DNA of 64,000 bases from CAVPDG01 sp963702535 (GTDB taxonomy: Bacteria; Chloroflexota; Anaerolineae; Anaerolineales; UBA4823), in contig CAVPDG010000031.1 of assembly GCA_963702535.1 (NCBI GenBank), positions 66,520-130,519 on the forward strand, in the 5' to 3' direction. Position numbers and translations under genes: made by a program. Positions 28,740-38,720 of this stretch are shown in pieces. Each line of letters opens with the position of its first letter. Position 1 is the first letter of the stretch. The notes beneath the pieces are model-generated. The model did no database searches and was not told where the DNA came from. It saw nothing but the letters and a program-made list of their open reading frames with translations.

Positions 28740-30316
28740 CCATCAGCTTGCCGGATGATCTTCTCCACAGCCTCCGCACCTGTCCGGCAAGCCACATGCC
28801 TGAGATCGAGCTGGGGGCGCAGCAGGCGATCACCCAGGCGCTCCTGTGCCAGGAGCAGGATTTGGCTGAAGCTAGCGATGTGAGCCGCTATTTCGGTCCC
28901 CCGCGCTTTCCGGGGACAACCTCGATCGGTTATCGCCAGCGTGACCCCTCCTCTTCGCCGATACAACCGAGTCGGAATTGGAAAGTTTTCCCGATTGGGT
29001 GGATCGGAGCATCCGCAAGATCTTGCTCAAGATGCAAGCAAGGGATTGCTGGCGCCAGGTGCGCCTGCCGACGAGATTATTCAGAAGGTAATGATGCTGC
29101 TGGAGTATCAAACGCCGCACGGCGCCGCTTTAGCAGATGCCATACCCCAACAAATGTACGAAGATATCTTCATCCGCATGGTGATGCTACTGGTCGATGT
29201 GGCTGATTCCAGGCAAGAAGCCAATCTTTATCAAGAGTTCAATGCGCTCTGCCGCCGGATTGCGCTGGCGCTGATCCGCCGGATGGAAGAAACGGGTATG
29301 ATCGGAAAACAGGTCAGCCAGATCGCCAAAATCATCCAGGTGGCTGTCCTGTCCGGTTACGTGGGCATCAATTTAAAAAGCTCGGCTTCGGCTGCTTCGA
29401 CACTGCTGAATCGCAACCTGATCCCTTTGAATGAAGAGTGGATCCGCTCCATGGAGGCTGTGAGCGCGGTATCCGAGGCGGATATCTGCGCTGTGGCGGA
29501 TCGCCTGCTGGCGGTCAGCGGGAGCAGCGCAGGTCAATTTGGGCTGCAGGCGCTTTCAGCGTACCAGGCGGAGGTGGTCTGCGCGCCGCGCCCGACATTG
29601 CTCGTGTTTTTCTGCGATGACACCCTGGAATCGGTGATCGACATCAAGCGCTTCGAGGTGATGATCGCCGCCAACCCGCAGCTAACCGTACACTTTATCC
29701 CCCGGAGTGGGCGCTACGGCAACGATATCGCTTATGAAGACATGCAAGACCTGCTCCAGGAGCCGGAATTTGCCAGCCTGCACCGCCATACTGCGGCGGG
29801 CAGGTTTATCGTCAGCCCGCACGGACCCAAATCGGGATGTATCGACCCCAGATTCTTGAGCAGGGGATTGATCGACGAGATCGACGCATTCGGCGCCGGG
29901 AAGCGGGTGATTTTCGAGACCAAAGGCTGCCGGAATTTTGAGATGTTGCACGGCGGCTTGCAAATCCCATGGTATGCCGGATTCAATTGCAACCGGGCGC
30001 TGAGCATCCGCACGGTAGGCGTCGACGGTCCCCCCGTTTTTGTGAGGATTCCTCCCGGGTCTACTGGCGTTATGACGGGTTTACCCAACCCGTGATCGGT
30101 TCCAGCCCATCCTACCCAACCGCCCAGGTGCGCTTTGCCCGGATGACCACCCGCCAGTTATGCGCCGCGCTGGATTCCAGGCTTTACCGGAATTTGTTAA
30201 GCCGGTCGACAGATGAGCTCCAATTGAACACGAGCTTGATGGAGCTGGGCGACTGCCTTAGAATGCCGTTCTCAGAGCTCATCGATTTACTCGCCGGCGC
30301 TCAGGTCAAAGGCTGA
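28736..30316 (+). CDS. DUF89-family (ARMT1-like) damage-control phosphatase, frameshifts
   Basis: About 525 residues. A helical N-terminal part (MTISLPDDLLHSLRTCPASH, FADTTESELESFPDWVDRSI) leads to a catalytic domain with LVFFCDDTLESVIDIKRFEV, which corresponds to the DN-x-x-E metal/substrate motif, GNDIAYEDMQDLL, and VIFETKGCRNFEML, which corresponds to the KGxxNFE motif of DUF89. This metal-dependent family dephosphorylates damaged or overflow sugar phosphates and phosphometabolites. Frame slips near 28915, 28950, 29035 and 30055. It is translationally coupled to the membrane methyltransferase and its 3' end overlaps the UDP-sugar pyrophosphorylase on the other strand by 11 bp. Confidence 0.65.
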
Positions 30317-31735
30317 TCCTTCCAGTCTCTGCGATTTGCCCCTCGAGCAGCTCAACAAGCGTAGCTCTACCCATCTGAGCAATACTTTCCTGAAAACTGA
30401 TTTCGTCTGCGGCGAACAACGGGCTGATTTCGATGGCTTGTAACCCGCTCTCGGGAAGCGGGATTCCTGAGCCGAGCATCCAGCGCCTGTACATCGCCTG
30501 CAGGTCGTCGAAGACCGTTGCAGGGGATTCAAGCCCCCGGCTGTTTTTCAGCGGCGAGAACTCGTCTGCCCGGTCGGCGCACATCACGCTGGCTTTACGG
30601 GTATACAGCAGCGCATCGAAAACCTTCTTCTCGAAGCGCAGTCCATTCGGCGCCTGGGCTTGGATCAGGCTGCCGGAGGAATCGATGCAATCGATTTTCT
30701 TGCGCGTGGCGTGGAGCGGGAAAGGCGCTTGTTCTCGCACCAGCCTCTGGATAAAATCGACCCGTACGAAAAATGTGTTGATGCTCCCGCTTGCGTAGAC
30801 CAGCCTGCCATCGCTCATCCCGCAGGTTGGCTACATCTGCAGGTATATCCGAATACTCGATCAGCCTCAGGCTGCCGTCCTGCCGGGTGATGGTTGCCAG
30901 GGTTTCATCCGCGGCGCGCTTCGTGACGCTTTTGCAGGAAAAATCGGCGCCGGTGAGCAGGTGATACCCGAGAAACACCGGATCGCATAGCCTGACCAGG
31001 CTATTATCGATGTTATGGATGAAGAGATGCTCGACCCCCAGCCGGGACAATTTTTCCAAGAAGCCGGAGCTGCCCAGCGCCCCGACCAACCCGCCGTGTC
31101 CATCCGGATTTTCGCAAATATGCCATTGCGCATCCATGAGGATTTTCCCATGCAGATCCACCGTGGGGAGCACGCCTTGCTGGATAAAGTGCACGCCTTC
31201 CTCTGGCAAGCCGAAGAAGTCGTGATCACGGAAAAAGGCAACCGTTGGGTCATGCGTGGCTGCGCTGGTCAGGACAGCCCAGGGTAAAAACCCGGGTGCG
31301 CCTGCCCAACGGCTGATGAAGATGAGTTTCTCGGCGAACCATTGGAACAAGCTTTTTCTCGTAACCGGTCCAATTGGATACATGCCCTTGGGAGCCCCAA
31401 ATCCGAGCCTGGTTCCCAGCCCGCCTGCCAGGACCAATGCGCAGACCTTGCCCTTGCGACATCGCTTGCTTGCCGACAGCTCTGGCATGCGCCGCTTGCA
31501 GGGTATCGAGCTCTGCGCCTGTTTCCGGCGCCAGCCTGGAGAAATCCGCTTTACCAGCCTGGCGATATGCCTGGAGCGCCGTTGCGAGCGAATCGAAGTC
31601 TATCGAGCCTGCCTGTTTTTGCAGGGCAAGCCGTTGTTCTGCTGAAAGCTCGGGCCACCATTCGTAGATGTGCGCTTGCCCGGCTTGCTGCACCCTGGCA
31701 GCAATTGGATTCGCGGGAATCTCCATCCATGGCAT
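30306..31735 (-). CDS. UDPGP-family UDP-sugar pyrophosphorylase, frameshifts
   Basis: About 475 residues. The nucleotide-binding signature LAGGLGTRLGFGAPKGMYPI is near residue 100, and the family segments VHFIQQGVLPTVDLHGKILM, HGGLVGALGSSGFLEKL and HLFIHNIDNSLVR follow. This is the eukaryote-like UDPGP fold (UDP-N-acetylglucosamine or UDP-glucose pyrophosphorylase), which makes UDP-sugars from UTP and sugar-1-phosphate; the exact sugar is not clear. Frame slips occur near 31385 and 30815. It converges with the DUF89 phosphatase gene, which may remove wrong sugar phosphates. Confidence 0.8.
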
Positions 31736-31866
31736 TTTACCTGGATAAGTTGAATGCAGGGGGTGAATATCCGGTGGAAATCTCAGCTCACGGCTGCCCT
31801 CGCTGCTGTCTTATGTTTCCGACAGGATCAGGGTAAAATTATGAAAAACCTGAACAGGAGAACAGC

Positions 31867-32750
31867 ATGACGCTACCCTACAAACGGATCATGGTGATTG
31901 TCAATCCGGCAGCCGGGAAGGACGAGCCGATCCTCAACACGCTTAACGATGTCTTTCACGCGGCACCGTGGATTGGGACGTGCGCATCACGCACAATCCG
32001 GCGACGCCACCCGCCTGGCGAAGGAAGCCGTGGAGCAGGGCTACGAGCTGGTGGCGGGCTACGGCGGCGACGGCACGCAGATGGAAGTGGCGAACGGCTT
32101 GCTGGGTACGGGCATTCCCCAGGCGATCCTGCCCGGCGGCACCGGCAACGCCATGGCGCACGACCTGACGTATCCCTATCAACCTGCGCCAGGCGGCGGA
32201 GCTGATCACTACCAGCCATAAGCGCCGGGCGGTGGACCTGGCGCGGGCAGGCGACAAGGTTTACATGCTGCGCGCCTACGCCGGTGTCAGCCAGGAGCAA
32301 GCCGCCAGCCGGGAGAGCAAGGATAAGATGGGTCAGCTAGCATATATCGAGGCGGGCGTGAAAATGTTGACCCAGATGGCTGAAACACCCTACCGCGCCA
32401 CGGTAGATGGCGAGCGCATCGAAGGTCAGGCGCTGATCTGCTATATCCTCAACGCCGGCACCATCGGAGGCGTGATGGGTATCGACCTGCCCAAGGTAGG
32501 CGATGTGAGCATCTCCGATGGCTACCTGGATTTATTCGTCGTCACCAAGGGCATCCGCCCGCTGCGCGCCGTTACTCACCACATGTTCCACCTGGGCGAG
32601 TGGCAGGGGGGTGTAAACCATTACCGCGGCAAGGAAATTACGCTGGAGACAGAGCCGCCGCAGGATGTGTGGCTGGATGGCGATATCGACGGCAAGACGC
32701 CCTTTACCACCAGCAGCATGCCCGAGGCACTGCAGATCGTCGTTCCGTGA
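31867..32750 (+). CDS. Diacylglycerol/sphingosine-kinase-family lipid kinase, two frameshifts
   Basis: About 294 residues. It opens YKRIMVIVNPAAGKDEPIL, the first phosphate-binding strand of the DAGK catalytic domain, and has the nucleotide loop VAGYGGDGTQMEVANGLLG and LPGGTGNAMA. The C-terminal beta sandwich (VDGERIEGQALICYILNAGT, DGYLDLFVVTKG, VWLDGDIDG) matches YegS/LCB5-like lipid kinases. Frame slips near 31965 and 32175. An ACAGGAGAACAGC SD is before the ATG. It should phosphorylate diacylglycerol or a related lipid in the cytoplasmic membrane. A hairpin terminator follows. Confidence 0.85.
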
Positions 32751-32812
32751 TGTGAAATGCAGGGGCGAACCTGAGTGTCCGCCCAACACGCATAAGGTTA
32801 TTTCATCACAGA

Positions 32813-32849
32813 AGGGGTTGTTGGCAGGCGCAGCCCGCCAACAACCCCT
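32813..32849. terminator. Hairpin between convergent genes
   Basis: AGGGGTTGTTGGC (32813-32825) pairs perfectly with GCCAACAACCCCT (32837-32849), loop 11 nt. No U-run. It sits between the lipid kinase and the cytochrome c gene and could serve both strands. Confidence 0.6.
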
Positions 32850-32858
32850 CGTTGCTGC

Positions 32859-33815
32859 TTACGGTAAGCTTGCCAGATAGGCGTGCATCGCCGTGAGCTC
32901 GACATCGTCCATGCGCCCGATCTGCTTCCAGGGCATGATGGCGCTCATGCTGTAACCCTGTGGATTGACCCCCGTGCGCATCGCCGGAATGAACTGCTCC
33001 GCCGTCCACGCCTTGACCGGGTCCAGGTTCCAGCCGATGGGGGCGAGCTGTCCTTCTTTGCCGCCCTTCAGGTCCTCGCCGTGGCAAACGCGGCAGTCCT
33101 GGAAGCTGAGGATGTACTCGCCGTACGCCACGCTGGGCGCTTTGGGTGGGGCGGTGATGGCGCCTTGCACGGGCGGGAGCGGTCCGGGGATCATGCCAGC
33201 CCCGTTTAAGAGCAATGCCAGCAGGTTGGGCTGGTCGGCTGGATTCTGCGTTTCGTGTGCTACTGCCGAGGCGCTGCGCAGGTAGGCGATTACCGCCTGG
33301 GTGTCTTCATCGCTCATATAGCGCATGCGCGCGGTAGACATGATCACCAGGCGCTGTCCCTGGGGATTCACACCGTGGCGCAGGGCGTTGAAGATCTCGC
33401 CGTCCGTCCAGCCCGCCAGCGGACCCGCCGGGGTCAGGTTGGGGGCGACATATGTGCCCAGCGCCATGGGGAAGTCCTTCCCCAGGTCCACGCCGCCGGT
33501 CAGGGGCAGCTCGCCGCTGAGCGAGTGGCAGGAGGTGCAGAAGGAGTTCGCCAGGTGCTCGCCGCGCTGGATGTTCTCCGGCGTCAGCGCCACGTTGATC
33601 TCCGGCGCGGCCATTTTATGCGGGGTGTAGGATTTGAACAACCCCACCAGCGCCAGCACGCCTGCCAGGGTAAACACCACGGCGAGCAACCCGCTGAGCA
33701 GCACGCCCGCCCATTTTACAAAGCGGTTCTTCGCCCGCCAGGCGCGCCTTGCCAGTAAGACGAAAAGCGCTGCCAGGGCTACAATCACAAGCCAGCCGAT
33801 GATATTCGTGAACAT
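32859..33815 (-). CDS. Membrane-anchored dihaem cytochrome c
   Basis: A 318-residue protein with two N-terminal membrane helices (IIGWLVIVALAALFVLLARR and WAGVLLSGLLAVVFTLAGVL) and two cytochrome c domains with haem motifs CTSCH (about residue 93) and CRVCH (about residue 237). Each domain has a distal Met candidate (VIMSTARMRYM; SAIMPWK). The frame is intact. Such dihaem proteins pass electrons at the outer face of the membrane. An extended -10 element (TGG-TATAAT, minus strand, 33934-33939 forward coordinates) lies about 120 bp upstream of the start. Confidence 0.85.
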   Translation of the reverse strand: MFTNIIGWLVIVALAALFVLLARRAWRAKNRFVKWAGVLLSGLLAVVFTLAGVLALVGLFKSYTPHKMAAPEINVALTPENIQRGEHLANSFCTSCHSLSGELPLTGGVDLGKDFPMALGTYVAPNLTPAGPLAGWTDGEIFNALRHGVNPQGQRLVIMSTARMRYMSDEDTQAVIAYLRSASAVAHETQNPADQPNLLALLLNGAGMIPGPLPPVQGAITAPPKAPSVAYGEYILSFQDCRVCHGEDLKGGKEGQLAPIGWNLDPVKAWTAEQFIPAMRTGVNPQGYSMSAIMPWKQIGRMDDVELTAMHAYLASLP

Positions 33816-34283
33816 TTATTCCCTCCTGGATCCGTTTTGGTTCGATGGGAGTAGCCGGGATACCCCCTTCCCCGGCAATTCCTGCAAATACCTCTGTGTT
33901 TTATCCCCTTTGTTTACGGATAAATAAGGTCAGATTATACCAGGGCATACGCTGTCCGGTGTTCCCATCTGCGGACTGAGCAACTGTGACAGCTTTTAAT
34001 ACGCTGGTGCATGCCTGAAAGTTCCGTAACCACTCGCAACACTCGCGCTTTGCTTCGGTATCCGCCTGGCATCCGTTCGGGTGCATGGATGAATAAATCG
34101 TTCTGGCTTACAAAATCGCAAGTAAGATCGCGCTTTTCGATATTGCGCATGGAATATTGTGGTATTGATATAAAATTGGATCGATGAGGGTCTCAAGATG
34201 GGGGGTTTTCCAATCCCCGCGTAATCTTTGAGGCCGTTACCTTGTCCTTCAGGTGCGTTTTAGTTCCACAAGGGAGGTCCCCC
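33816..34283. other. Non-coding divergent region of 468 bp
   Basis: It separates the cytochrome c gene (minus) from the large beta-helix protein (plus). It is AT-richer than its surroundings. On the minus strand a TGG-TATAAT extended -10 at 33934-33942 fits the cytochrome gene. Short minus-strand frames of 61-71 codons at 33901-34196 have no SD and no recognisable domain, so I do not call a gene. A SD (GGGAGG) for the plus gene is at about 34272. Confidence 0.5.
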
Positions 34284-37200
34284 ATGCATACCACCCGTTC
34301 GAAAACCATATTTCACCTCATGCTGCTTGCCAGCCTGCTGGCTACCCTGTTCGGCAGCGCCGCGATTGCGCCGCCTGCCCGTGCGGCAGTCATCGATGTC
34401 ACCAGCAACGCCGACTCCGGCGCCGGCACGCTGCGCCAGGCGGTGCTGGATGCCGCCTCCGGCGATACCATCACCTTCAGCGTCAGCGGGACGATCTCAT
34501 TGCTGAGCCAGGTCGTCATCGACAAGGATCTAACGATCAGCGGACCGGGCGACGCCGTCCTGACCGTCAGCGGCGGAGACGCCACGCGGGTCTTCGATAT
34601 CGGCGCCTATGCGGTCACCATCTCCGGGCTGACCATCGCCGATGGCTACACTCCCGGCAGCGGAGCGGGCATCCAGCAGGTGGGGGGCAGCCTGGTGCTG
34701 GATCATATGCGCTTCAGCGACAACCAGGCGCTTTCCGGGTTCGGCGCGGCTGTCTCCAAGAACAACGGACCCCTGGTGGTCAGCCATAGCACATTCACCG
34801 GGGGTGGGGCGAACTACGGCGGGGCTATTGCATTCGACTGTCGCAATGGTTCCGCATGCCCGTTTTCGATCGAGAACAGCACCTTCACCGCCAACAGCGC
34901 CAATTACGGCGGGGCGTTGCTGCTCTTCAACGCCATCCTGACCGTGGTAGACAGCACCTTCTCGAGCAACCTTGCCACCGCCTGGGGCGGGGGGATGCTT
35001 TTCGATAGCAACCGCAACAGCCTCAGCACGCTCACCCTGCTGGATAGCACCCTGGCAGGCAACAGCGCCGGTCAGGGCGGCGGCATGTACCTGATGCTCT
35101 CGGGTAACGCCGTTGTGGCGAACAGCACCTTCTCCGCCAACAGCGCGGCCGATTTTGGCGGCGGGTTGCTCACCGGTGGCGATGGCAGCATGGCGCTGGT
35201 CAACGATACTTTCTCCGGCAACAGCGCGGTGAGCGGGGGCGGGGGGGTTGCCAAGTTCAGCGCCATGAGCCTGGTCAACACTATCCTGGCAAACAGCCCC
35301 TCCGGCGACGACTGCCGCGATTTCGGCGGGGCGTGGGGTAGCGTGGCGAATGTGCTTATGGAGAGCGGTACCTGTCCCTTTACGCTCAATAGTGATCCGT
35401 TGCTCGCTGCGCTGGCGGATAACGGCGGTCCAACCCAGACTTTTGCCCTGCTGCCCGGCTCGCCGGCGATCGACGCCGGGGATAATACCGCCTGCGCCGC
35501 TCCACCGGTCAACAACCTCGACCAGCGCGGCGTGACCCGCCCGCTGGATGGCAACGGCGATGGCAACGCCGTCTGCGACCTGGGCGCCTACGAAGCCCTG
35601 GAGCCGAGCGGGACGACGCTCACCGCTGACGCGCCCGACCCCTCCGTCACCGGGCAGACCGTTAGCGTCAGCGTCACCGTCACCGGAACCGCCACCACGC
35701 CCACCGGCAGTGTTAGCATCACCGGCGCGGATGTTAACTGCAACATCACCCTTGCCGCGGGGAGCGGGAGCTGTAATGTAACCTTCACCTCAACCGGGGC
35801 TAAAACTCTCACCGCCACGTACAACGGCGATGCGACCCACCGCCCCAGCGCGGCGACCGCCGGTCATACGGTTGACCCGGCGGATACCACCACCACGATC
35901 ACAGCCGATAACCCAGACCCCTCCGCCGGCGGCGGGGCGGTCAGCGTCAGCTATACGGTGGCGGTAAGCGCCCCCGGCAGCGGCACGCCTACCGGGAATG
36001 TGACCGTCAGTGATGGAGTCGATTCGTGCAGCGGCACGGTCGCCGCGGGCTCGTGCAGCCTCAGCCTGACGACGGGCGGGGCGCGCACCCTCACTGCCAC
36101 TTACGCCGGCGATGGCAATTTCAACGGCTCCTCGGATACGGAAGCGCACACGGTGGACGCATCACCCCCGCAGGTGGGAGGTATCACCCGGGCGGATGCC
36201 TCGCCCACCAACGCCGCCAGTGTGGATTTCAGAGTGACCTTCACCGAAGCTGTGACCGGCGTAGACGCCGCGACTTTCAGCCCTGGCGAGCGGAGGCAGC
36301 CTTGAGCGGCGCCTCCGTCAGTGGGGTGAGCGGCGCGGGGACGACCTACACCGTCACCGTGGGTACGGGAACGGGAAGCGGCAGCCTGCGCCTGGATGTG
36401 GCAGCCAGCAACAGCGTCGAGGATCTCGCCGGCAACCCCTGCCCGGCGGGTATTTCAGCGGCGAGAGCTACACGATTGATAAGGACGCCCCGCAGGTGCA
36501 GTCCAGCGTGCGCCTGGACGCAAACCCCACCCACGCCCTGAGCGTGGACTTCCGGGTGACCTTCAGCGAGGCGGTAAGCGGTGTGGACGCCGCCGATTTC
36601 AGCGCTACCAGCGGCGGCGCCCTGAGCGGCGCTTCCGTGAGTGGGGTAACTGGCGCGGGTACCACCTATACCGTGACGGTGGGCACGGGAACCGGCGATG
36701 GGACACTGCGCCTGGATGTGGCAGCCACGAATACCATTCAGGATCTCGTAGGCAACTGCTCTGCCCGGCGGGTATTTCAGCGGCGAGAGCTACACCGTCG
36801 ATAAGACCGCCCCGCTGGTTGTCTCAAGCCTGCGGCTGGACGCCAACCCCACCCACGCCCTGAGCGTGGATTTCCGGGTGACCTTCAGCGAAGCGGTGAG
36901 CGGCGTGGACGCTGCCGATTTTAGCGCCGCCTCTGGCGGCGCCCTGAGCGGCGCTTCTGTCAGCGGCGTGAGCGGTACGGGCGCTGTCTACACCGTCACC
37001 GTGGGCACTGGCAGCGGCGATGGCTCATTGCGCCTGGATGTGCTCGATGATGACAGCATCCAGGACGCGGCGCACAATCCTTTAGGAGAGGCGTACAACC
37101 TCGGCGAGAGCTACACAGTCGATAAGACTGCACCCACGGTCGTGTCCAGCCTGCGCCTGGACGCCAACCCGACCCAGGCTGCCAGCGTGGACTTTCAAGT

Positions 37201-37501
37201 CACCTTCTCCGAAGCCGTCAGCGGTGTGGATATCACCGATTTCACCACCAGCTCAACGGGCAGCCTGAGCGGCGTGCTGGTCAGCGGCGTGACCGGCTCG
37301 GGCGCCACGTACACCGTCACCGTCAGCACCGGCAGCGGAGCGGGCAGCCTGCGCCTGGACGTGCTGGATGACGATAGCATCGTGGATGCCGCCGGCAACC
37401 CGCTGGCGGGCGGCTACACCGCCGGCGAGGCGTATGAGGCCGGCTTCTACTACACCACCCTGCCGCTGATGTTCTACAATGCCACCGGCGGCGGGCGCTA
37501 A
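34284..37501 (+). CDS. Large secreted beta-helix and Ig-like repeat protein, frameshifts
   Basis: About 1070 residues. A Sec signal (residues 1-34, ending PPARA) is followed by a right-handed parallel beta-helix/choice-of-anchor-Q region with many GG.NYGGAI, NSTFTANSA-type turns (to about residue 440), then two Ig-like domains of the TLTADAPDPS/TTITADNPDP type, then four tandem repeats of about 107 residues (VDFRVTFSEAVSGVDAADFS). Frame slips occur near 36285, 36435 and 36755. The C-terminus contains YTTLPLMFYNATGGGR, a variant of the YLP tail of other exported proteins here. ATG at 34284 has a GGGAGG SD. Probably a surface or matrix protein. Confidence 0.8.
36175..37450 (+). repeat. Four tandem coding repeats of about 320 bp
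   Basis: Four copies starting near 36175, 36496, 36820 and 37140 encode the same roughly 107-residue Ig-like unit (marker DFRVTFSEAVSGVD, then SGASVSGVSGAGTTYTVTVG). Nucleotide similarity between copies 2 and 3 is high, so recent duplication or repair is likely; frameshifts are concentrated in copies 1 and 2. Confidence 0.8.
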
Positions 37502-37512
37502 TGTCTACACCG

Positions 37513-37551
37513 GCGCCGGCGGGTGATCTTTCCCGCCGGCGCTTCTTTTTT
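37513..37551 (+). terminator. Strong intrinsic terminator after the beta-helix gene
   Basis: An 11-bp perfect stem GCGCCGGCGGG / CCCGCCGGCGC (37513-37523, 37532-37542) with an 8-nt loop is followed by TTCTTTTTT. Confidence 0.9.
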
Positions 37552-37562
37552 GCTCTTCCCTG

Positions 37563-37591
37563 TTGCATTTCTGCCGAAACTTTGCTATAAC
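37563..37591 (+). promoter_or_regulatory. Promoter for the small membrane protein gene
   Basis: TTGCAT at 37563-37568 and TATAAC at 37586-37591, spacer 17 bp, with TGC directly before the -10 (extended -10). The start point near 37598 leaves a 90-nt leader that contains the inverted repeat at 37610-37642. Confidence 0.7.
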
Positions 37592-37609
37592 AATAGCAGC
37601 ATAAAATAC

Positions 37610-37642
37610 AGATACCCGTTTTCTCACAGAAAACAGGTATCT
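37610..37642 (+). promoter_or_regulatory. 15-bp inverted repeat in the leader
   Basis: Arms AGATACCCGTTTTCT and AGAAAACAGGTATCT match at 14 of 15 positions around a CAC centre. Without a U-run it is not a terminator; it lies within the transcript leader and could be a repressor site or an RNA hairpin. Confidence 0.5.
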
Positions 37643-37690
37643 AAAGGTCATTTGAGGTTTGTCCATGTTGCTGCACCAGGAGGAACTCCC

Positions 37691-38158
37691 ATGAACACCC
37701 GCTCGCTGCTTCTCTCCGCCTTGATCGCCGGCGCTGTGCTGGGCACGCTCGCTAACCTGCCCGTGCTGAACTTCATCAACTGTGTTCTGTGCTTGTGGGT
37801 GTGGCTGGGGGGCATTTTTGCCGTCTATCTCTACAATCGCTACGAGCGCAACCGCACCCAGGTTGTCGAAGCCAGCGCCACACCGGGGCAGGGCGCCGGC
37901 ATCGGCGCGCTGGCAGGCGTGGTCGGCGCCTTCGTCGGCGCGGTGGTCTATGCGCTCACCAGCTTCATCACAACTCCCCTGATGCAATCCGCGGCACGTG
38001 CCCTGGATGTCGATATGCCCTCGGCTGGATCGGGGTTCCTGGGTGTGTTGATCGGCACGCTGGTCTTCTTCTTCATCAACATCATCCTGTACCCGATCTT
38101 CGGCGCCGTCGGCGGACTGTTGGGAGCGGGTGTGTTCTGGAAGAAGCCGCAGGCGTAA
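37691..38158 (+). CDS. Small polytopic membrane protein, unknown
   Basis: A 155-residue protein with four hydrophobic segments (LLLSALIAGAVLGTLANLPV, CVLCLWVWLGGIFAVYL, IGALAGVVGAFVGAVVYAL, LIGTLVFFFINIILYPIFGA) in a glycine-rich setting and a basic tail. The ATG at 37691 has an AGGAGGAACTCCC SD upstream; the frame also opens earlier but the extra residues overlap the promoter. Intact. It has a clear promoter and leader hairpin and lies just before the DUF6483 gene. Function unknown. Confidence 0.75.
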   Translation: MNTRSLLLSALIAGAVLGTLANLPVLNFINCVLCLWVWLGGIFAVYLYNRYERNRTQVVEASATPGQGAGIGALAGVVGAFVGAVVYALTSFITTPLMQSAARALDVDMPSAGSGFLGVLIGTLVFFFINIILYPIFGAVGGLLGAGVFWKKPQA

Positions 38159-38164
38159 AGAAGG

Positions 38165-38667
38165 TTGCCCAACGTCTATCTTACTGAAGATTACCTGATC
38201 CGCCTGATCAGCCAGGTGATCGCCGATGCTGCAGGTCATCGCCGGGCTCAAAGCCGCCCAGCAGTACAAGGAAGCCGAGCAGCAGGTCGACCAGGCGTTG
38301 GAAGGGCAGCTCGGTTTGCGCGCCAGCCTGGTCAAAGAGCTGGACGATGAGCGCCTGAAGGAGATGCTCACCACCGGCGGCAGGCTGGAGCTGGAGCGCT
38401 TCTTGCTGGTGGCGGACCTGTTCCGCGAGTTGGCGGAGCTGGCGCAGCGCCGCGGCGACGAGCTCGCCTTCCGCCGCGACGGCGGTCGCGCCTTGCGCTT
38501 CTACCGTCAAGGCTTGGGCGATGGCGGCGAGGCGGTGGATGAAAAGCTGCCGGAGAAGATCGCCGACGCTGGGCGCACTGTTAGGCAGCGCAAATTCAGC
38601 TCAATCGACCGCCAACCCTGCGACTGCCGAGGCGGGCAAGCGCGGCATCAAGAAGAGAACTCACTAG
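38165..38667 (+). CDS. DUF6483-like protein, frameshifts, start uncertain
   Basis: After DYLIRLISQVI (frame of 38165) and an indel near 38225, the body reads VIAGLKAAQQYKEAEQQVDQ, RASLVKELDDERLKEMLTTG, LERFLLVADLFRELAELAQR, then LAFRRDGGRALRFYRQGLGD. This is the helical pattern of DUF6483, a tetratricopeptide-like family of unknown role in Firmicutes and Chloroflexi. The start is a TTG at 38165 whose SD is too close, so the true start is uncertain. The last 40 residues may lie in another frame, ending at the TAG at 38665-38667. It lies 6 bp after the membrane gene. Confidence 0.6.
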
Positions 38668-38720
38668 AGAAGCCAGGATTTCGTCCCCGGGCGGCGTTTC
38701 TTGCGATTGAGGCATCCCGG

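Noticed and set aside
33901..34196. Overlapping minus-strand frames of 61-71 codons in the 34 kb gap
   Set aside because: No SD, no domain and mutually overlapping frames; left as non-coding.
36175..37450. Tandem repeats considered as a CRISPR array
   Set aside because: Units are 320 bp, coding, and have no spacer structure.
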